Counted from the stretch's first letter, positions 1 through 9,992 are shown. The stretch is DNA of 64,000 bases from Scilla litardierei (GCA_030789695.1 CM061136.1:136908448-136972447); one strand, 5' to 3'. Notes: a model not told the origin generated them from the letters alone. Program-made: numbers and translations.

Positions 1-470
1 TTAGCGTAAAAACCCGTGTCTGCAGGCACGGTTCATTTAAGATTCCCCCAGCGAAATCTTTGTTCCTCAAAAAATTATTAAAATTTAAAAGAACAACAAA
101 TTGCGTAAAAATATTTAGCAGCACGGGCGCCTTTGGCGCGGAACAAATTCGGCACGAGCGACTTAGGCGCGGAACAACAAAAAAATTTAGCAAGCCTCCT
201 TCGGCGCGGAACAACAAATTAGCGTTAAAAAATTTCGCGGGCGCCTTTGACGCGAAACTGGTTCACTGGCTGCTTTCAAATTTGAACCAAATTTCAAAGT
301 TCACATACATGGTTTCAAAGCTCTATTCATTTCAAAGTTGGACCAAATTTCAAAGCTCACTTTCATAGTTTCACATTTTGATCTCAACCTTCTATTTTCC
401 AAGATCAAATCCCAGCCACTATTTATCTTGTCCTAATCAGCCCTAGAATTCAAAAAATGTTGTCAAATGT
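1..470 (-). mobile_element. Helitron-like non-autonomous element, 3' end at window start
   Basis: Read on the minus strand the element ends in CTAA (plus TTAG at 1-4). This is preceded by 9 nt and then an 18-nt near-perfect hairpin (14-31, CCGTG...CACGG). Hairpin plus CTRR is the standard Helitron 3' terminus. Next come a purine/pyrimidine stretch also found at 8886-8960, about four copies of the GGCGCC...GGAACAACAAA minisatellite unit (about 125-250), and a right flank (about 380-470) that matches 9340-9460. The right (5') boundary is not fixed because no clear TC start was found. No RepHel gene is present. Confidence 0.6.
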
Positions 471-579
471 ATAATATGTATAATAGATGTGTATGTATGT
501 GTGTGTATCTATATGTGTATGTGCGTATAGGTATATACACGTGTGTGTATGTATATACATCTCTCTCTCTCTCTCTCTC

Positions 580-930
580 GATTAGGATTCATTCAAGTTG
601 ACCAAACATACGGCACCAACCCACTTATATTAGAAATTATTTAACCCAAATTAGAAAATCCTTATATAACACGTTTAAATTACCTACAAATAAAATTCTA
701 AATAATTTTGGACATATTTTTCCCATGCATAAAGTGTCGATAAATTATGAGAATGCTAAAACATTGATTTAGATATCACATTTTGCATGGATAAAACAAA
801 TCCAAAATATTTGAAATTTAGTTTGTAGGCAGTTAACACAAGTCAGACACGATTTTTCATTTGTGTTGCTTACTTTTAAATTTAAATAGGTTGGATCCGC
901 ATGTTTCGTCTACTCGTATGAATCCTAATT
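580..930. mobile_element. Foldback MITE, diverged copy A
   Basis: The ends are inverted repeats: GATTAGGATTCATTC at the left pairs with GTATGAATCCTAATT at the right, and both continue into an ACCAAACAT/ATGTTTCGTC arm. The internal layout (CCTACAAATAAAATT, TTGGACATATTTTTCCCATGCAT, GGTTGGATCCGCATG) matches copies at 6419-6811 and 6891-7280. A CT microsatellite (561-579) abuts the left end. No ORF. Confidence 0.55.
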
Positions 931-934
931 ACAA

Positions 935-1750
935 TGTGTGTCAGAAAAGAGAAAAAATATGTAGAACTCGAGCTTGATTAGCCCACTCTTACGTCTTATT
1001 TATAATATTACAATTACACATATCTAAACAAATATAGATTCGTTGCACTAATTAAGGAGATGTGGATATGATACACTGTATCTAAATACTATTCTAATTA
1101 AGCATATGCTTGACCCATATTCGACACATGTTAAAATTCTAACACTTCTCCTCAAGCTAGAGCAAAGATATCTATCATGCCTAACTTATTAGAAAGAGAT
1201 CTATCATGCCTAACTTATTACAAAGAGATAAGAAAACACTAGCTAAAGGTGATATGGTGAAGATGTCAGCTATTTGGTTTGTCGAGAAAATGAAAGTGGT
1301 GCAAATCAGCTTTAGCTTTTCTGTAATAGTATCTCTAATTAGGATTATAGGCTATACAAATCTGTAATACTGTAAAATGAAAGTGGTACAAATCTGTAAT
1401 ACTGTGACAACCAATATTGATATGCTTGGTTCTTTCATAAATTAGGATTATTGGCTATACAAATAACAACTTAACTGCCATAGAACTTCGACATTGACTT
1501 GTCATCATAGAAATCAAGCTTCTATAATAATTTTTTTCAAACAGATCATCTCACATACGAGGCAACGCTCTGTATTCTTCCTTAACATTCAATAGAGATA
1601 CAACACTTCTTACTTCTTCATGTTACCAAGTTTCATTTAACATAAGTGTAATTACCTAATGTATCCCTTTTGTTTTTTATCAACAACATAGCTAGATTAG
1701 AATAAGCCTTAATCTCCAGATACGCATGTGATAAAGGTCCAATGTGATAA
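935..1750 (-). pseudogene. Decayed Ty1/copia 3' end: RNase H tail plus 3' LTR
   Basis: On the minus strand about 1300-1145 gives broken frames with the copia RNase H C-terminal signature NQIADIFT followed by NKLGMIDI. A purine-rich polypurine tract (plus CTTCTCCTCAAGC at 1145) and an LTR-like block (about 935-1144) ending in TTCTAACA come next. A related LTR copy lies at 5846-6078. Short internal duplications (CTATCATGCCTAACTTATTA twice at 1172-1222; CAAATCTGTAATACTGT twice at 1357-1403) add to the decay. No intact reading frame remains. Confidence 0.6.
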
Positions 1751-1829
1751 AGGTCCAATTTAGATTCAAGCTGAATCTTTTTTAGATTTTATTTGAGTTT
1801 AGTTTAGTCTCTTTCTTTTTTTAATTTTT

Positions 1830-3720
1830 AGTTGAGTAATTTATAACAGTTTGATTCTTAAGTTATTTTATTATTTTGATATTTTTAGTCCCACGTTGGT
1901 TGTGCTATGAGATGAGTCAAGTTTTAAGACTCTATAAAGGCATCAAGCTTATTTTCTTTTTCATTGAATAGAAATTGAAAAAATTGATGTAAACTCTTTT
2001 GTTTATTAAATTAAATCTTTTGCATTAGAGAACAAGAGAGGGCATGGTTGCCTGAATGTAAAATTTGAAAAATCTCTACATGTACCAGATTTGCAGCGGA
2101 ATTTGATTTCGCTTCGAGCCTTGACAGGTGTAGGGTGTTGAGTGGGAGAGCGACTATGGGTGTCCAGTGAAGGTCGTTTTGTGATGGCGGCGATGAAGAT
2201 TAGTAACCTTTATAGGCTTCAGAGTCAGACGATGTTGAGTCAGAGGTCTGGTGAACCAGAGAGCTCCAACGCGTGAGCGTTTGGGACTCAAAGGGACGAG
2301 ACACAGTTCTTCCAAGGAATCATCTGGAGTGCACAGACCCAGCAGTCTAGAGATGATCAAGAGCAATGGATCTCACAAAGATCATGACGGTGATATGGTG
2401 AAATCCTATTGGAGAGTTAAATCCAAAGACGGTGAGTTGATGGCGTCGAATCCTGATGAAGGTGTTGCTCTCACTTAATATTTAGGGAAGGCGGCGCTTG
2501 GTGCTTTCTCAGAAGGTAGAGGTAGATCAACTCAAGTGACTATTGCGGAGTACGGCCATGAATCGACTTCGGGTACTTTTGGAAGACACAAACTTGGGTC
2601 AGTTCAGTCGATGATGGAGTATGAGGTCGCGGTGTCAACCTCAAAGAGAGATATCGCCACAAGTAGAGCGACGAGCATGGTTCAGTTTTTCAAGCTCAAG
2701 AGGTGTTTGGGCTCGAAAAGTCTCTCGGAGTGTTAATGCACCGAAGGAATCGATTTTCGATGACAGGTTGGTGTTTCCTTGTTCAGATAGCGAGGTCTGG
2801 AATCTGGGTAGAGCCGTGAAGTGTCTGGAGATGACATAGTTTGATGAATGAAGTTTGAAGCAGTGTAGAGTTTGGTGATATATGCTTCAAAATTCATTTT
2901 TTGAGTTCGACACAGCCATGCCAAATTTGACACGGTCGTGCCAAGTTTGTGAAGTCTGCCAATTTCTGGGCAGACCGTGACACGGCCGTGCAGAGCTCGG
3001 AACGGCCGTGCACAGTCTGCAATTTTCTAGGGCAAGTTACGCAAAGGGTGAGACGGTCGTGCCAATTCTTGCACGGCCGTGTAGACTGAAGACGGGCCAG
3101 ACATGACTTTTGACTTAGTTTTTTAATCAAAACTCAAATCTAATCGGACGGCGAAGATTCCACACAACCCGTGGGACTATTTAAACCCTTCTTATGGTTT
3201 ATTCTGGAGAGAGCACGTGTCGTCATCAAGTTTCTTCTTCCTCGTGCATCTTGGAGCTTTGGGACATGTTTTGGTGAGTGACTTCTAGGGATTTCTTTGT
3301 GAAATTCATTGTAATCTTCTTTTGTGATCTCTCTTTGCGGGTTGAGGAATTATTTGTGAACTTTTGTTTTCTTCTCTTTTGGTGAGATTTGAGATCTCTT
3401 TTGGGTTTTATAAGAAGAGTTTGAGCTCCCAGCTTTGGAGTTATTGATGCTCTCTTTTCTTGAAGAAGATTGAAGTAGTCTGTATAATATCATATAGTGA
3501 AAACCGTCATCTGGAAGATGGACGTATGCGCAGTTAGCAGGCCGAACCAGTGTAAACGATGTGTTTCTCGCTTTATTACTTTCATGTCTTTGTTACTTTT
3601 TTATTGCTTGTTTTGGTTGGATATTGTGCTAATGTGGTGTATCTCTGAAAGATCGCGACATAGCGATTATTGGGTAGTTATCTGCAGAAGGGGCTGATTC
3701 CGATGTTTATTGGTTGTTCG
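1830..3720 (+). pseudogene. Decayed Ty1/copia-like element with pre-integrase fragment and LTR
   Basis: Around 2055-2225 the plus strand reads, with stops, a recognisable copia GAG-pre-integrase segment: KFEKSLHVPDLQRNLISL and, after a break, FVMAAMKISNLYRL. Upstream (1880-2040) is an LTR-like promoter segment with a TATA-type TCTATAAAGG. Downstream, 3130-3660 resembles a copia LTR, including AGCAGGCCGAACCAGTGTAAA. The middle (2250-2890) is open in short pieces but I recognise nothing in it. This is probably a non-autonomous or internally deleted element. Ends and TSD were not determined. Confidence 0.45.
2905..3105. repeat. Array of ACACGGCCGTGC-type palindromes
   Basis: Six copies of a 10-12 nt imperfect palindrome, core ACGGCCGT with variants ACGGTCGT and ACAGCCAT, occur at irregular 12-60 nt spacing within 200 bp. 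The segment is GC-rich compared with its flanks and lies next to the copia-like LTR region. No coding potential was seen. Confidence 0.75.
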
Positions 3721-4627
3721 TTTCCCAGTAGTATATATGTAATAAAACGAAAGAAATAAAAATTAGATCTAGTATTTAGTATATGTGATGATGCACTAAT
3801 GTCTAAGACCGAAATCTTGTCAACAAAAGCTATAAATGAGGTCTCAGTATGGGTGCTCGTGTAGGACAAATACGGTGGTTGAAAGGATTGAAGCCTAATA
3901 AGACGATCATATTCCACCTGAGAAATAACAATGGTTTCTGAACTGACAGTAATGAACTCAAGAACAGACTGAGTGTCTTCTCAGTCTGAAAAATCATCGA
4001 AATAACATACGCCCAATAGGGCTTCCCGAACTTTATTCAGTATTTCCCTCAAGGATGATTGCTCCTACCATAGTGCACATGGTAGCATGGATCTTTATCT
4101 CTTAAAAGAGACCATCCACCAAATCCACATCCTCCACCAGTACGATTGCATCCATTACCATGATCGTGTCCTCGAGCCATCATAGCGAAACTCTAATAGC
4201 ATTCCTAATTAAAGTGTCTGGGCTACTTGACGAACCTAAGCAAGTATAGCACACAGAGTAAGGACTGTGTTACATCAAAGAATCTAATCCTGAACATGTT
4301 GTGCAAGCGAAACATCCAAGCCAGATAGTAACTTAACTATAGCAAGTTTCTCTGATATTGTTGTTATGGCTCAGGCCGGTAATCAGTGGATAACACATGT
4401 TAATCTCATCTAATATCTTATTTAACTTTAAGTAATAGTCACAAAAAGACACTTCATCCTGATTCACAGAGATGTATCACTCATATAACTCGACAACTCA
4501 GAAGATGTTCTTATTTTCGTATATTTCTTTCTGGTTACTTCATATCATATTTGTAATCTTCAAAAACATGACACTTGCACCGACTTTCGCATCCATATTG
4601 TTGAAAAGCTAGGTCATCACACAGCAA

Positions 4628-5114
4628 TATGGGTGGCAAAATGAACCCGACCCGAACCCGGCCTCTTGGGCCAGGTATGGGTAGGGGCCGATCTAAGTCA
4701 GGTAGGATTCAGATCGACTCGACCGACCCGAATAAAATCTGTCATCGTGTCGCTTACAGATTTGACCCGTCAACCCGGATTGACCCGAATTCCACACTTA
4801 TATATTATAAATATATATTAAATAAAATACAAAACAACTCAATAGTACCACTGGGAATGTTGGTTAGCACTCCCCTTGTGTGTGAGGAGGTTAGCGGTTT
4901 GACTCACATCCCACTAATTTAAACAGTTTAAAAAAATTTAATTTCAGAAAATAAGGTATAAAAGGAATATATAATGAATTAAAGATAATTAGTTACCCAA
5001 CTACAAATTAGCTTGTTGGTATTGTCGTACATGCATACGCGCGGTTGTGGTTGTGACCCGTATCCAGGGCAAACCTGACCCGCCCGAACCCGACCCGACC
5101 CGTATCCCACCCTA
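4628..5114. mobile_element. hAT-like MITE with 8-bp TSD CACAGCAA
   Basis: The left end reads TATGGGTGGCAAAATGAACC and the right end, reverse-complemented, TAGGGTGGGATACGGGTCGG, so the terminal inverted repeats are short and GACCCG-rich, as in plant Ac/Tip100-like non-autonomous hATs. The 8-bp direct repeat CACAGCAA flanks it at 4620-4627 and 5115-5122, the TSD length expected of hAT. It interrupts a decayed copia gag. No transposase ORF. Confidence 0.7.
4852..4913 (+). other. tRNA-like segment inside the hAT-like MITE
   Basis: The stretch has an A-box-like TTGGTTAGCACTCCCC and a B-box-like GCGGTTTGACTCACA at roughly tRNA spacing, closed by complementary TGGGAATGT/ACATCCCA ends. It is degenerate (TTTGA instead of TTCGA) and unlikely to be a working tRNA. 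It may be a captured tRNA or SINE head. Confidence 0.3.
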
Positions 5115-5400
5115 CACAGCAATCACTTACAATCCAATCATTGTACTCTTTGGATTTAAAATCCAATGGATCTTCTGTGAGATGTTTCTTCTTAGAACCA
5201 ATAAAAAGGCTGAAGGATTGGATCCAAAAAAGATAGTGGACCCGAATCGAACCCGACCCGTATGCCACCCCTACACAGCAATCACTTGCAATCTAATCAT
5301 CGTACTCTTTGGATTTAAAATCTAATGGATCTTCTATGGGATGCTTCTTCTTAGAACCAACAAAAAGGCTGAAGGATTGGACCCAAAAAAGATAGTGATG
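5115..5400. repeat. 159-bp tandem duplication across the MITE/copia junction
   Basis: The CTACACAGCAATCACTT junction occurs at 5113 and again at 5272. Both are followed by the same copia-derived stretch, TTTGGATTTAAAATC...AAAAAAGATAGTG, with a few substitutions. The second copy is preceded by another MITE right end (5240-5273). The duplication therefore includes MITE terminus, TSD and flank, and happened after the insertion. Confidence 0.8.
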
Positions 5401-5845
5401 TCTCATTCAACTTCATTGTGGTAAGAGATAGAATCTTTGAAAAGGTAAGATTCGCCGACTTCGCTTCATTAATAGAAGATATGGTAGCCAATTAGCCATA
5501 AATTAAGCCAGAAACAAGTTAATTAGACGACCAAGTATATCTATTATAAATCTAATACAACTATAGAGGTTCTAGTATAAATTTGGATCCACCGGTTAAG
5601 CCAATCAACAGCCAAAGATACGCATAAAATCAAAACATATAAGTTGAGCCAATTGATAGACCTAGAGAAAATCTGATCTGACAATAATCATCGGATAAGA
5701 GAGAAAAGAAGAATAGGACGACATAGTCATAGCAGCTAGTGAAAAGAGTGGTGGTAGTGTTGAAAAGGAGGGTTTGTTTTTTTACTGGTTTTTTGGGATG
5801 AATTTTGTAGTTTGGCTTAGAACTATACTTTCTTACCATGTAAGA

Positions 5846-6074
5846 AGAGAGAAAAGATATAGAGGATGAAAGATTGATTAGCTTACTCTCCTTATGTCTT
5901 GGTTACAGTGTTAGTATTACAAATATTACAAATCTAGGTTTAGTATCACACGTGTCACAAATCTAAACAAATCTAGATCCACTATTCAAGGCATTGATTA
6001 AGAACATATGCAGGCATTGTATCCAGATACTATGCTAAGTAAACACATACTTGACTAATATTCAACATATGTTC

Positions 6075-6078
<4 letters not shown>
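5846..6078 (-). repeat. Solo copia LTR-like fragment
   Basis: Shares an ordered series of blocks with 935-1144 (GATTAGC..ACTCT..TATGTCTT, CTAAACAAATCTAGATCC, GTATCCAGATACTATGCTAA, ACATACTTGACTAATATTCAACA). It is followed directly by a TA microsatellite instead of a copia body, so it is either a solo LTR or truncated. Confidence 0.5.

Positions 6079-6122
<44 letters not shown>
6079..6122. repeat. TA microsatellite
   Basis: Pure TA dinucleotide run. Similar pure runs occur at 6853-6890, 9470-9514 and 9998-10072, each bordering a MITE or MITE-like block. Confidence 0.95.
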
Positions 6123-6127
<5 letters not shown>

Positions 6128-6130
6128 ATA

Positions 6131-6275
6131 ATGGGTATCATATGACATGGAAGGCATCTTCTCATATACAAAACACAAAAAGTGGGGTGATACAAGCCCA
6201 CATGGGCTTGTACTTGTTGTACCACCGTACTTTTTGTGTCTTAGTATATGAGAAGATGCATCCCATCAGGGACGG
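6131..6275. mobile_element. Small foldback (hairpin) MITE
   Basis: GCATCTTCTCATATAC on the left pairs with GTATATGAGAAGATGC on the right. The arms continue through AACACAAAAAGT/ACTTTTTGTGT to a CAAGCCCACATGGGCTTG apex, so nearly the whole block can fold into one hairpin. Its left terminus, ATGGGTATCATATGACATG, recurs at 7293 and inverted at about 9971-9996. Confidence 0.6.
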
Positions 6276-6409
6276 ACCCACGTTAGAGTTTTTATGCTAA
6301 TTTGTTGTTTTTTTAAATTTTGGTTGTGAAAATAATTTTTTTGGGGAACAAAGATTTCGCGGGTGGAAATTTTAATTGAACCGTGCCCGCGGGCACGAGT
6401 TATGACTAG
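6276..6409 (+). mobile_element. Helitron-like 3' terminus
   Basis: Ends in CTAG (6406-6409) followed by T. A perfect 14-nt hairpin GTGCCCGCGGGCAC (6383-6396) lies 9 nt upstream. The preceding GGGAACAAAGATTTCGCGGG matches the reverse complement of 42-62, so this is the same family as the element at 1-470 in the opposite orientation. Only the 3' portion is identifiable. Confidence 0.6.
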
Positions 6410-6418
6410 TATATATAT

Positions 6419-6811
6419 GTTGACTAGCATCCATTTGGATGGATCAAACATGCGGATCTATCCAAGTGAAAGTTAATATTGGGCAACCTAAATGGATAAT
6501 CCGCTCCGTTGGATGCGACCTAACATGTCTAAACTACTTACAAACAAAATTTCAAGTGATTTGGACATGTTTTGCCCATCCATCGAGTGGTTGCTAAGTT
6601 CGTCTATTTTACAGCTATTCAAAAATATTGATTTTGCAAGCAGTTGATGGATGGGCAATACATGTACAAATCACTTGAAATTTTTTGTGTAGATAGTTTA
6701 GACATGTTAGATCACATCCAACGGAGCGGATTATCCATTTAGGTTGCCCAATATTAAATTCCACTTGGATGGATCCGCATGTTTGATCCATCCGAATGGA
6801 TGCTAGTCAAC
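6419..6811. mobile_element. Foldback MITE copy B
   Basis: GTTGACTAGCATCCATTTGG at the left is the inverted repeat of CCGAATGGATGCTAGTCAAC at the right. The arms extend inward through GGATCAAACATGCGGATC and CCTAAATGGATAATCCGCTC, leaving a small centre, so almost the entire 393 bp folds on itself. It is bordered by TA-rich sequence and has no ORF. Confidence 0.8.
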
Positions 6812-6850
6812 ATACATGTTAGATCCATCCGTACACATGTTAGATGATTA

Positions 6851-6890
<40 letters not shown>

Positions 6891-6894
<4 letters not shown>

Positions 6895-7280
6895 ACTAGC
6901 ATTCATTCGGATGGATCAAACATGCGGATCCATCTAAGTGGAATTTAATATTGGGCAACCTAAATGGATAATCCGCTCCGTTGGATGGGACCTAACATGT
7001 CTAAACTGCATATAAACAAAATTTCAAGTGATTTGGACATGTTTTGCCCATCCATCAAGTGGTTGCAAAATTCGTCGATTTTACAACTATTCAAAAATAT
7101 TGATTTTGCAAGCACTTGATGGATGGGCAATACATGTACAAATCACTTGAAATTTTGTGTGTAGGTAGTTTAGCCATGTTAGATCACATCCAACGAAGCG
7201 GATTATCCATTTAGGTTGCCCAATATTAAATTTCATTTGGATGGATCCGCATGTTTGATCCATCCGAATGGATCCTAGTC
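6891..7280. mobile_element. Foldback MITE copy C
   Basis: Near-identical to 6419-6811 (same arms, few substitutions), starting directly after a pure TA run (6853-6890) and ending at GATCCTAGTC before another TATATATATG. Two copies side by side separated by a microsatellite suggest either serial TA-targeted insertion or local duplication. Confidence 0.8.
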
Positions 7281-8000
7281 TATATATATGTAATGGGTAT
7301 CATATGACATGTGATGCATGTGCGGAACCAAGATTAGATGACTGGGGGAGGCCAGACGACGTTGCAAGAAGGCATACAAACTGCATTCGTAAAGTACATA
7401 GATGCAATGGTGTTTAAGTCGACGAGTCTAATGAGATAAAGAAGGTGTTTTCCATTACGTTTAAGTATATTTGAGGTGACAAAGTGAACAACAAAATAAA
7501 TATGAAATTCATTGCCCAGGCACCATGCAACATATGTGTTAGGGATCGAGTAAGAAAGACAAAAACAAAAACAAGTTTTAATTGCATAAGGACGAAAATA
7601 AGTTTCGAAGATTCAAACTAGAGTACATTAAACAAGCAGCAAATTTTCCCATGCATTTATTAAACAAAAAATCGTTCATATATAAACGAAAATATGAATG
7701 AGAAATTGACGCTGATGCTGATTGCATCATTAATTTGCAAATTTTTTTTAAAAATATAATCATTGAAACTAACCGAGAATTAATTAATCTTTTCAATTTA
7801 AGGGAATGAGAGAAACGTGTTTTGTAACTAAAATTGTAGAAACACTAATTATAAATCACAACGTTTACTTATATACTCAGACAATTTATATTTTTGTTTA
7901 GACGTTTTTCTTTTATCAATTATATGCTAACTCGGTTATGTTATAAGTAAAAACATGAAAAAAGTAGCATAAGCTTCAAACCAAAATATTAATTTTTTTT
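7281..8000. other. AT-rich interval without recognised gene
   Basis: Only short shadow ORFs. ATGGGTATCATATGACATGTGATGCAT at 7293 is inverted at 9971-9996, so this could be one end of a 2.7-kb inverted-repeat-bounded block. No coding or RNA gene was recognised. Confidence 0.5.
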
Positions 8001-8071
8001 CACCAACCAAGATCGAATGCGTGATCATTCACCTGGGTTGGAAACGCACAACCACTAGGCCAAGGAAACGG
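8001..8071 (-). mobile_element. tRNA-derived SINE-like head
   Basis: On the minus strand the block has an A-box-like TTGGCCTAGTGGTTGTG and, about 30 nt on, a B-box-like GCATTCGATCTTGG, then an A-rich stretch. That is the layout of plant SINE 5' heads. No TSD was identified. Confidence 0.4.
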
Positions 8072-8135
8072 CAATGTCATGGGAGATAACATTTTTTACT
8101 TAAGCTTGCCCTGTTGCCATGTTGCCTTACATATG

Positions 8136-9460
8136 TATACATAAAAATACGGGCACCTTCGACGTGGACGCCTTCGGCGCGGAACAACAAATACGGTGCG
8201 GGCGCCTTTGGCGCGGAACAACACGCGAGCGCCTTCTGTGCGGAACAACAAATTCGAGGTGGAACAATAAATTTAGTGCGGGCGCCTTCGGCGCGGAACA
8301 ACAAATTTGGCGTTGGCGCCTTTGGCGCGGAACAACAAATTCGGCGTGGGCGCTTTCGACCATGAACAACAAATTAGCGTAAAATTCAGCGCGGGCGCCT
8401 TCGGCGCAGAACAACAAATTCGACGCAGGCGCTTTCGGCGATGAACAACAAATTCGACGCAGGCGCTTTCGGCGATGAACAACAAATTAGCGTAAAAAAT
8501 TTAGCGGGCGCCTTCGGCATGGAACAATAAATTCAGTGCGGGCGCCTTCGGCGCGGAACAACAAATTTGGCGTTGGAGCCTTTGGCGCGGGCGCTTTCGA
8601 CGATGAACAACAAATTAGCGTAAAATTCAGCGCGGGCGCCTTCGGCGCGGAACAACAAATTTGGCGCTGGCGCCTTTGGCGCAGAACAACAAATTCGACG
8701 CAGGCGCTTTCGGCGATGAACAACAAATTAGCGTAAAAAAATTTAGCGGGTGCCTTCGGCATGGAACAACAAAGTTGGCGCGGAACAACAAATTCGGCGC
8801 GGAACAACGCGCGAGCGCCTTCGGCGTGGAATAACAAATTCGACGCGGAACAACAAATTAGCGTAAAAAATTTAGCAGGCGCCTTCGGCGCAGTTCATTT
8901 AAGATATCCACTCAAAATCTTTATTCCCCCAAAAATTATTTCTCCCTCCAACATTTAAAAGAACAAAATTTTAGCTTCGACACGGGCGCAGATCATTTAA
9001 GATATTAACGAACAAAAATTTAGCAAACATTTAGATATAAACGAATTGAAAATTAAACTTTTGGTCCACTTTTTCTTTCTTTCTTTGGTTTGGTGTGTGC
9101 GTTAAATGACCCAAAGGAGAAATGTTATGGTACACCATAACATTAAAATCCTGATTCTAATAACAAACATTATTGAAATGGATCAATTTACTTGTGTGAC
9201 CACTTCTAGCTGGACACTAACGTTCAACCTTCCTCATGTACGTCAAACATAACTTTATGATGGTGAAGCATTTAAAATGGGGAGTGTGACTTTTGTTTTC
9301 CCCCAACATTTCCATCCAAAATTCAAAACTTTTCCCCCCAAAAAATTTCTCAAAACATCATCTCAACCATTCATTTCTCAAGATTAAATCTGAACCGTCT
9401 TTCTATCAACCCTTTTATCCTAGTCAGCTTGTCCTAGTCAGCCCTGGAATTCAAAAACAG
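8136..9460 (-). mobile_element. Helitron-like non-autonomous element carrying a minisatellite
   Basis: Shares with 1-470 the terminus-proximal ATAAAAATACGGGCAC (hairpin decayed), the GGCGCC minisatellite, the block after it (GTTCATTTAAGAT...AATCTTTATTCCCCC, 8890-8930) and the far flank CTAGTCAGCCCTGGAATTCAAAAAC (9435-9460). It is the expanded sibling of the window-start element. It has no Rep/helicase gene. A partial second GCAGATCATTTAAGATATT occurs at about 8988. Confidence 0.5.
8150..8890. repeat. GC-rich minisatellite with higher-order repeat structure
   Basis: About 20 degenerate units of roughly 30-40 bp with consensus GCGGGCGCCTTCGGCGCGGA plus ACAACAAATT. Unit types are ordered. TTAGCGTAAAA appears at 8374, 8487, 8615, 8728 and 8858 (intervals 113, 128, 113, 130), so 3-4 basic units make a higher-order unit. 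All frames read through as repetitive AFGAEQQ- or CCSAPKAP-like peptides. I regard these as by-products of the repeat, not genes. Confidence 0.85.
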
Positions 9461-9465
9461 ATGTG

Positions 9466-9513
<48 letters not shown>

Positions 9514-9518
<5 letters not shown>

Positions 9519-9896
9519 GCAATCTTCCATTGCGAAAAAGTGGTGCGAAATGCCGTGCGAAAACATTTTTTTTATTTATTTGAAATTTTTTTCAAAAATT
9601 CTTTTTTTGATGTTTAATCCATACAATTATATACCCCAGGGAAAATAATGGGTGAACCCGTTGGGCATTAGAGCACCCATCCACCCGTTACAAATTTAAC
9701 GGTCTCAAAACATGCGAATTTGTTGAAATGCCTTGATCGAAGGCCAAATGACATTATTTCTCAACCATTATTTTTTGAGGGGGGTATAACAACATATAAT
9801 GAGGGGTGGAAAAAAGAATTTTTGAAAAAAAAATTCAACAAAAAGATAAAAACATTTTCGCACGGTGCGAAATGTTCTTATTTGAAGATTTACCTA
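9514..9896. mobile_element. MITE with TTTCGCAC-rich terminal inverted repeats
   Basis: The left end TAAGGGCAATCTTCCATTGC and the reverse-complemented right end TAGGTAAATCTTCAAATAAG are related. Inside both lie GCGAAATGCCGTGCGAAAAC / GTTTTTATC..TTCGCACGGTGCGAAATG arms. Both ends sit in TA-rich DNA (9470-9514 is a pure TA run), fitting TA-targeted insertion. No transposase. Confidence 0.6.
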
Positions 9897-9905
9897 TATA
9901 TAATG

Positions 9906-9992
9906 TGTGTGGGGAGAGAGAGAGAGTTGGTGTTCCCTTACTTATGCATGAATTCGTCACACGAGGAGATGCATCACATGTCATAAGATACT

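Larger units (their letters stand above)
3680..5405 (-). pseudogene. Decayed Ty1/copia gag-protease, split by an hAT-like MITE
   Basis: Read on the minus strand in shifting frames. At 5393-5275 there is a gag start resembling DPLDFKSKEYDDW. After the MITE (4628-5114) gag continues with DYYLKLNKILDEI, about 4440-4380. Then come KLLSGLDVSLAQHVQD, a zinc-knuckle-like stretch ending KFGKPYWA, ISQVEYDRLIRLQS (3915-3880) and a degraded protease region VDKISVLDISASSHI (about 3830). Many stops and shifts are present, so it is non-functional. The order gag, knuckle, protease on one strand supports the call. Confidence 0.6.

Noticed and set aside
2905..3105. CRISPR array
   Set aside because: The repeats are 10-12 nt palindromes with irregular spacing in plant nuclear DNA. 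No cas genes, and not a prokaryotic context.
8077..8958. Six overlapping ORFs of 65-116 codons on both strands
   Set aside because: They are the GC-rich minisatellite read in all frames. The repeat lacks stops, and the repetitive AFGAEQQ / CCSAPKAP peptides have no domain and no start context.
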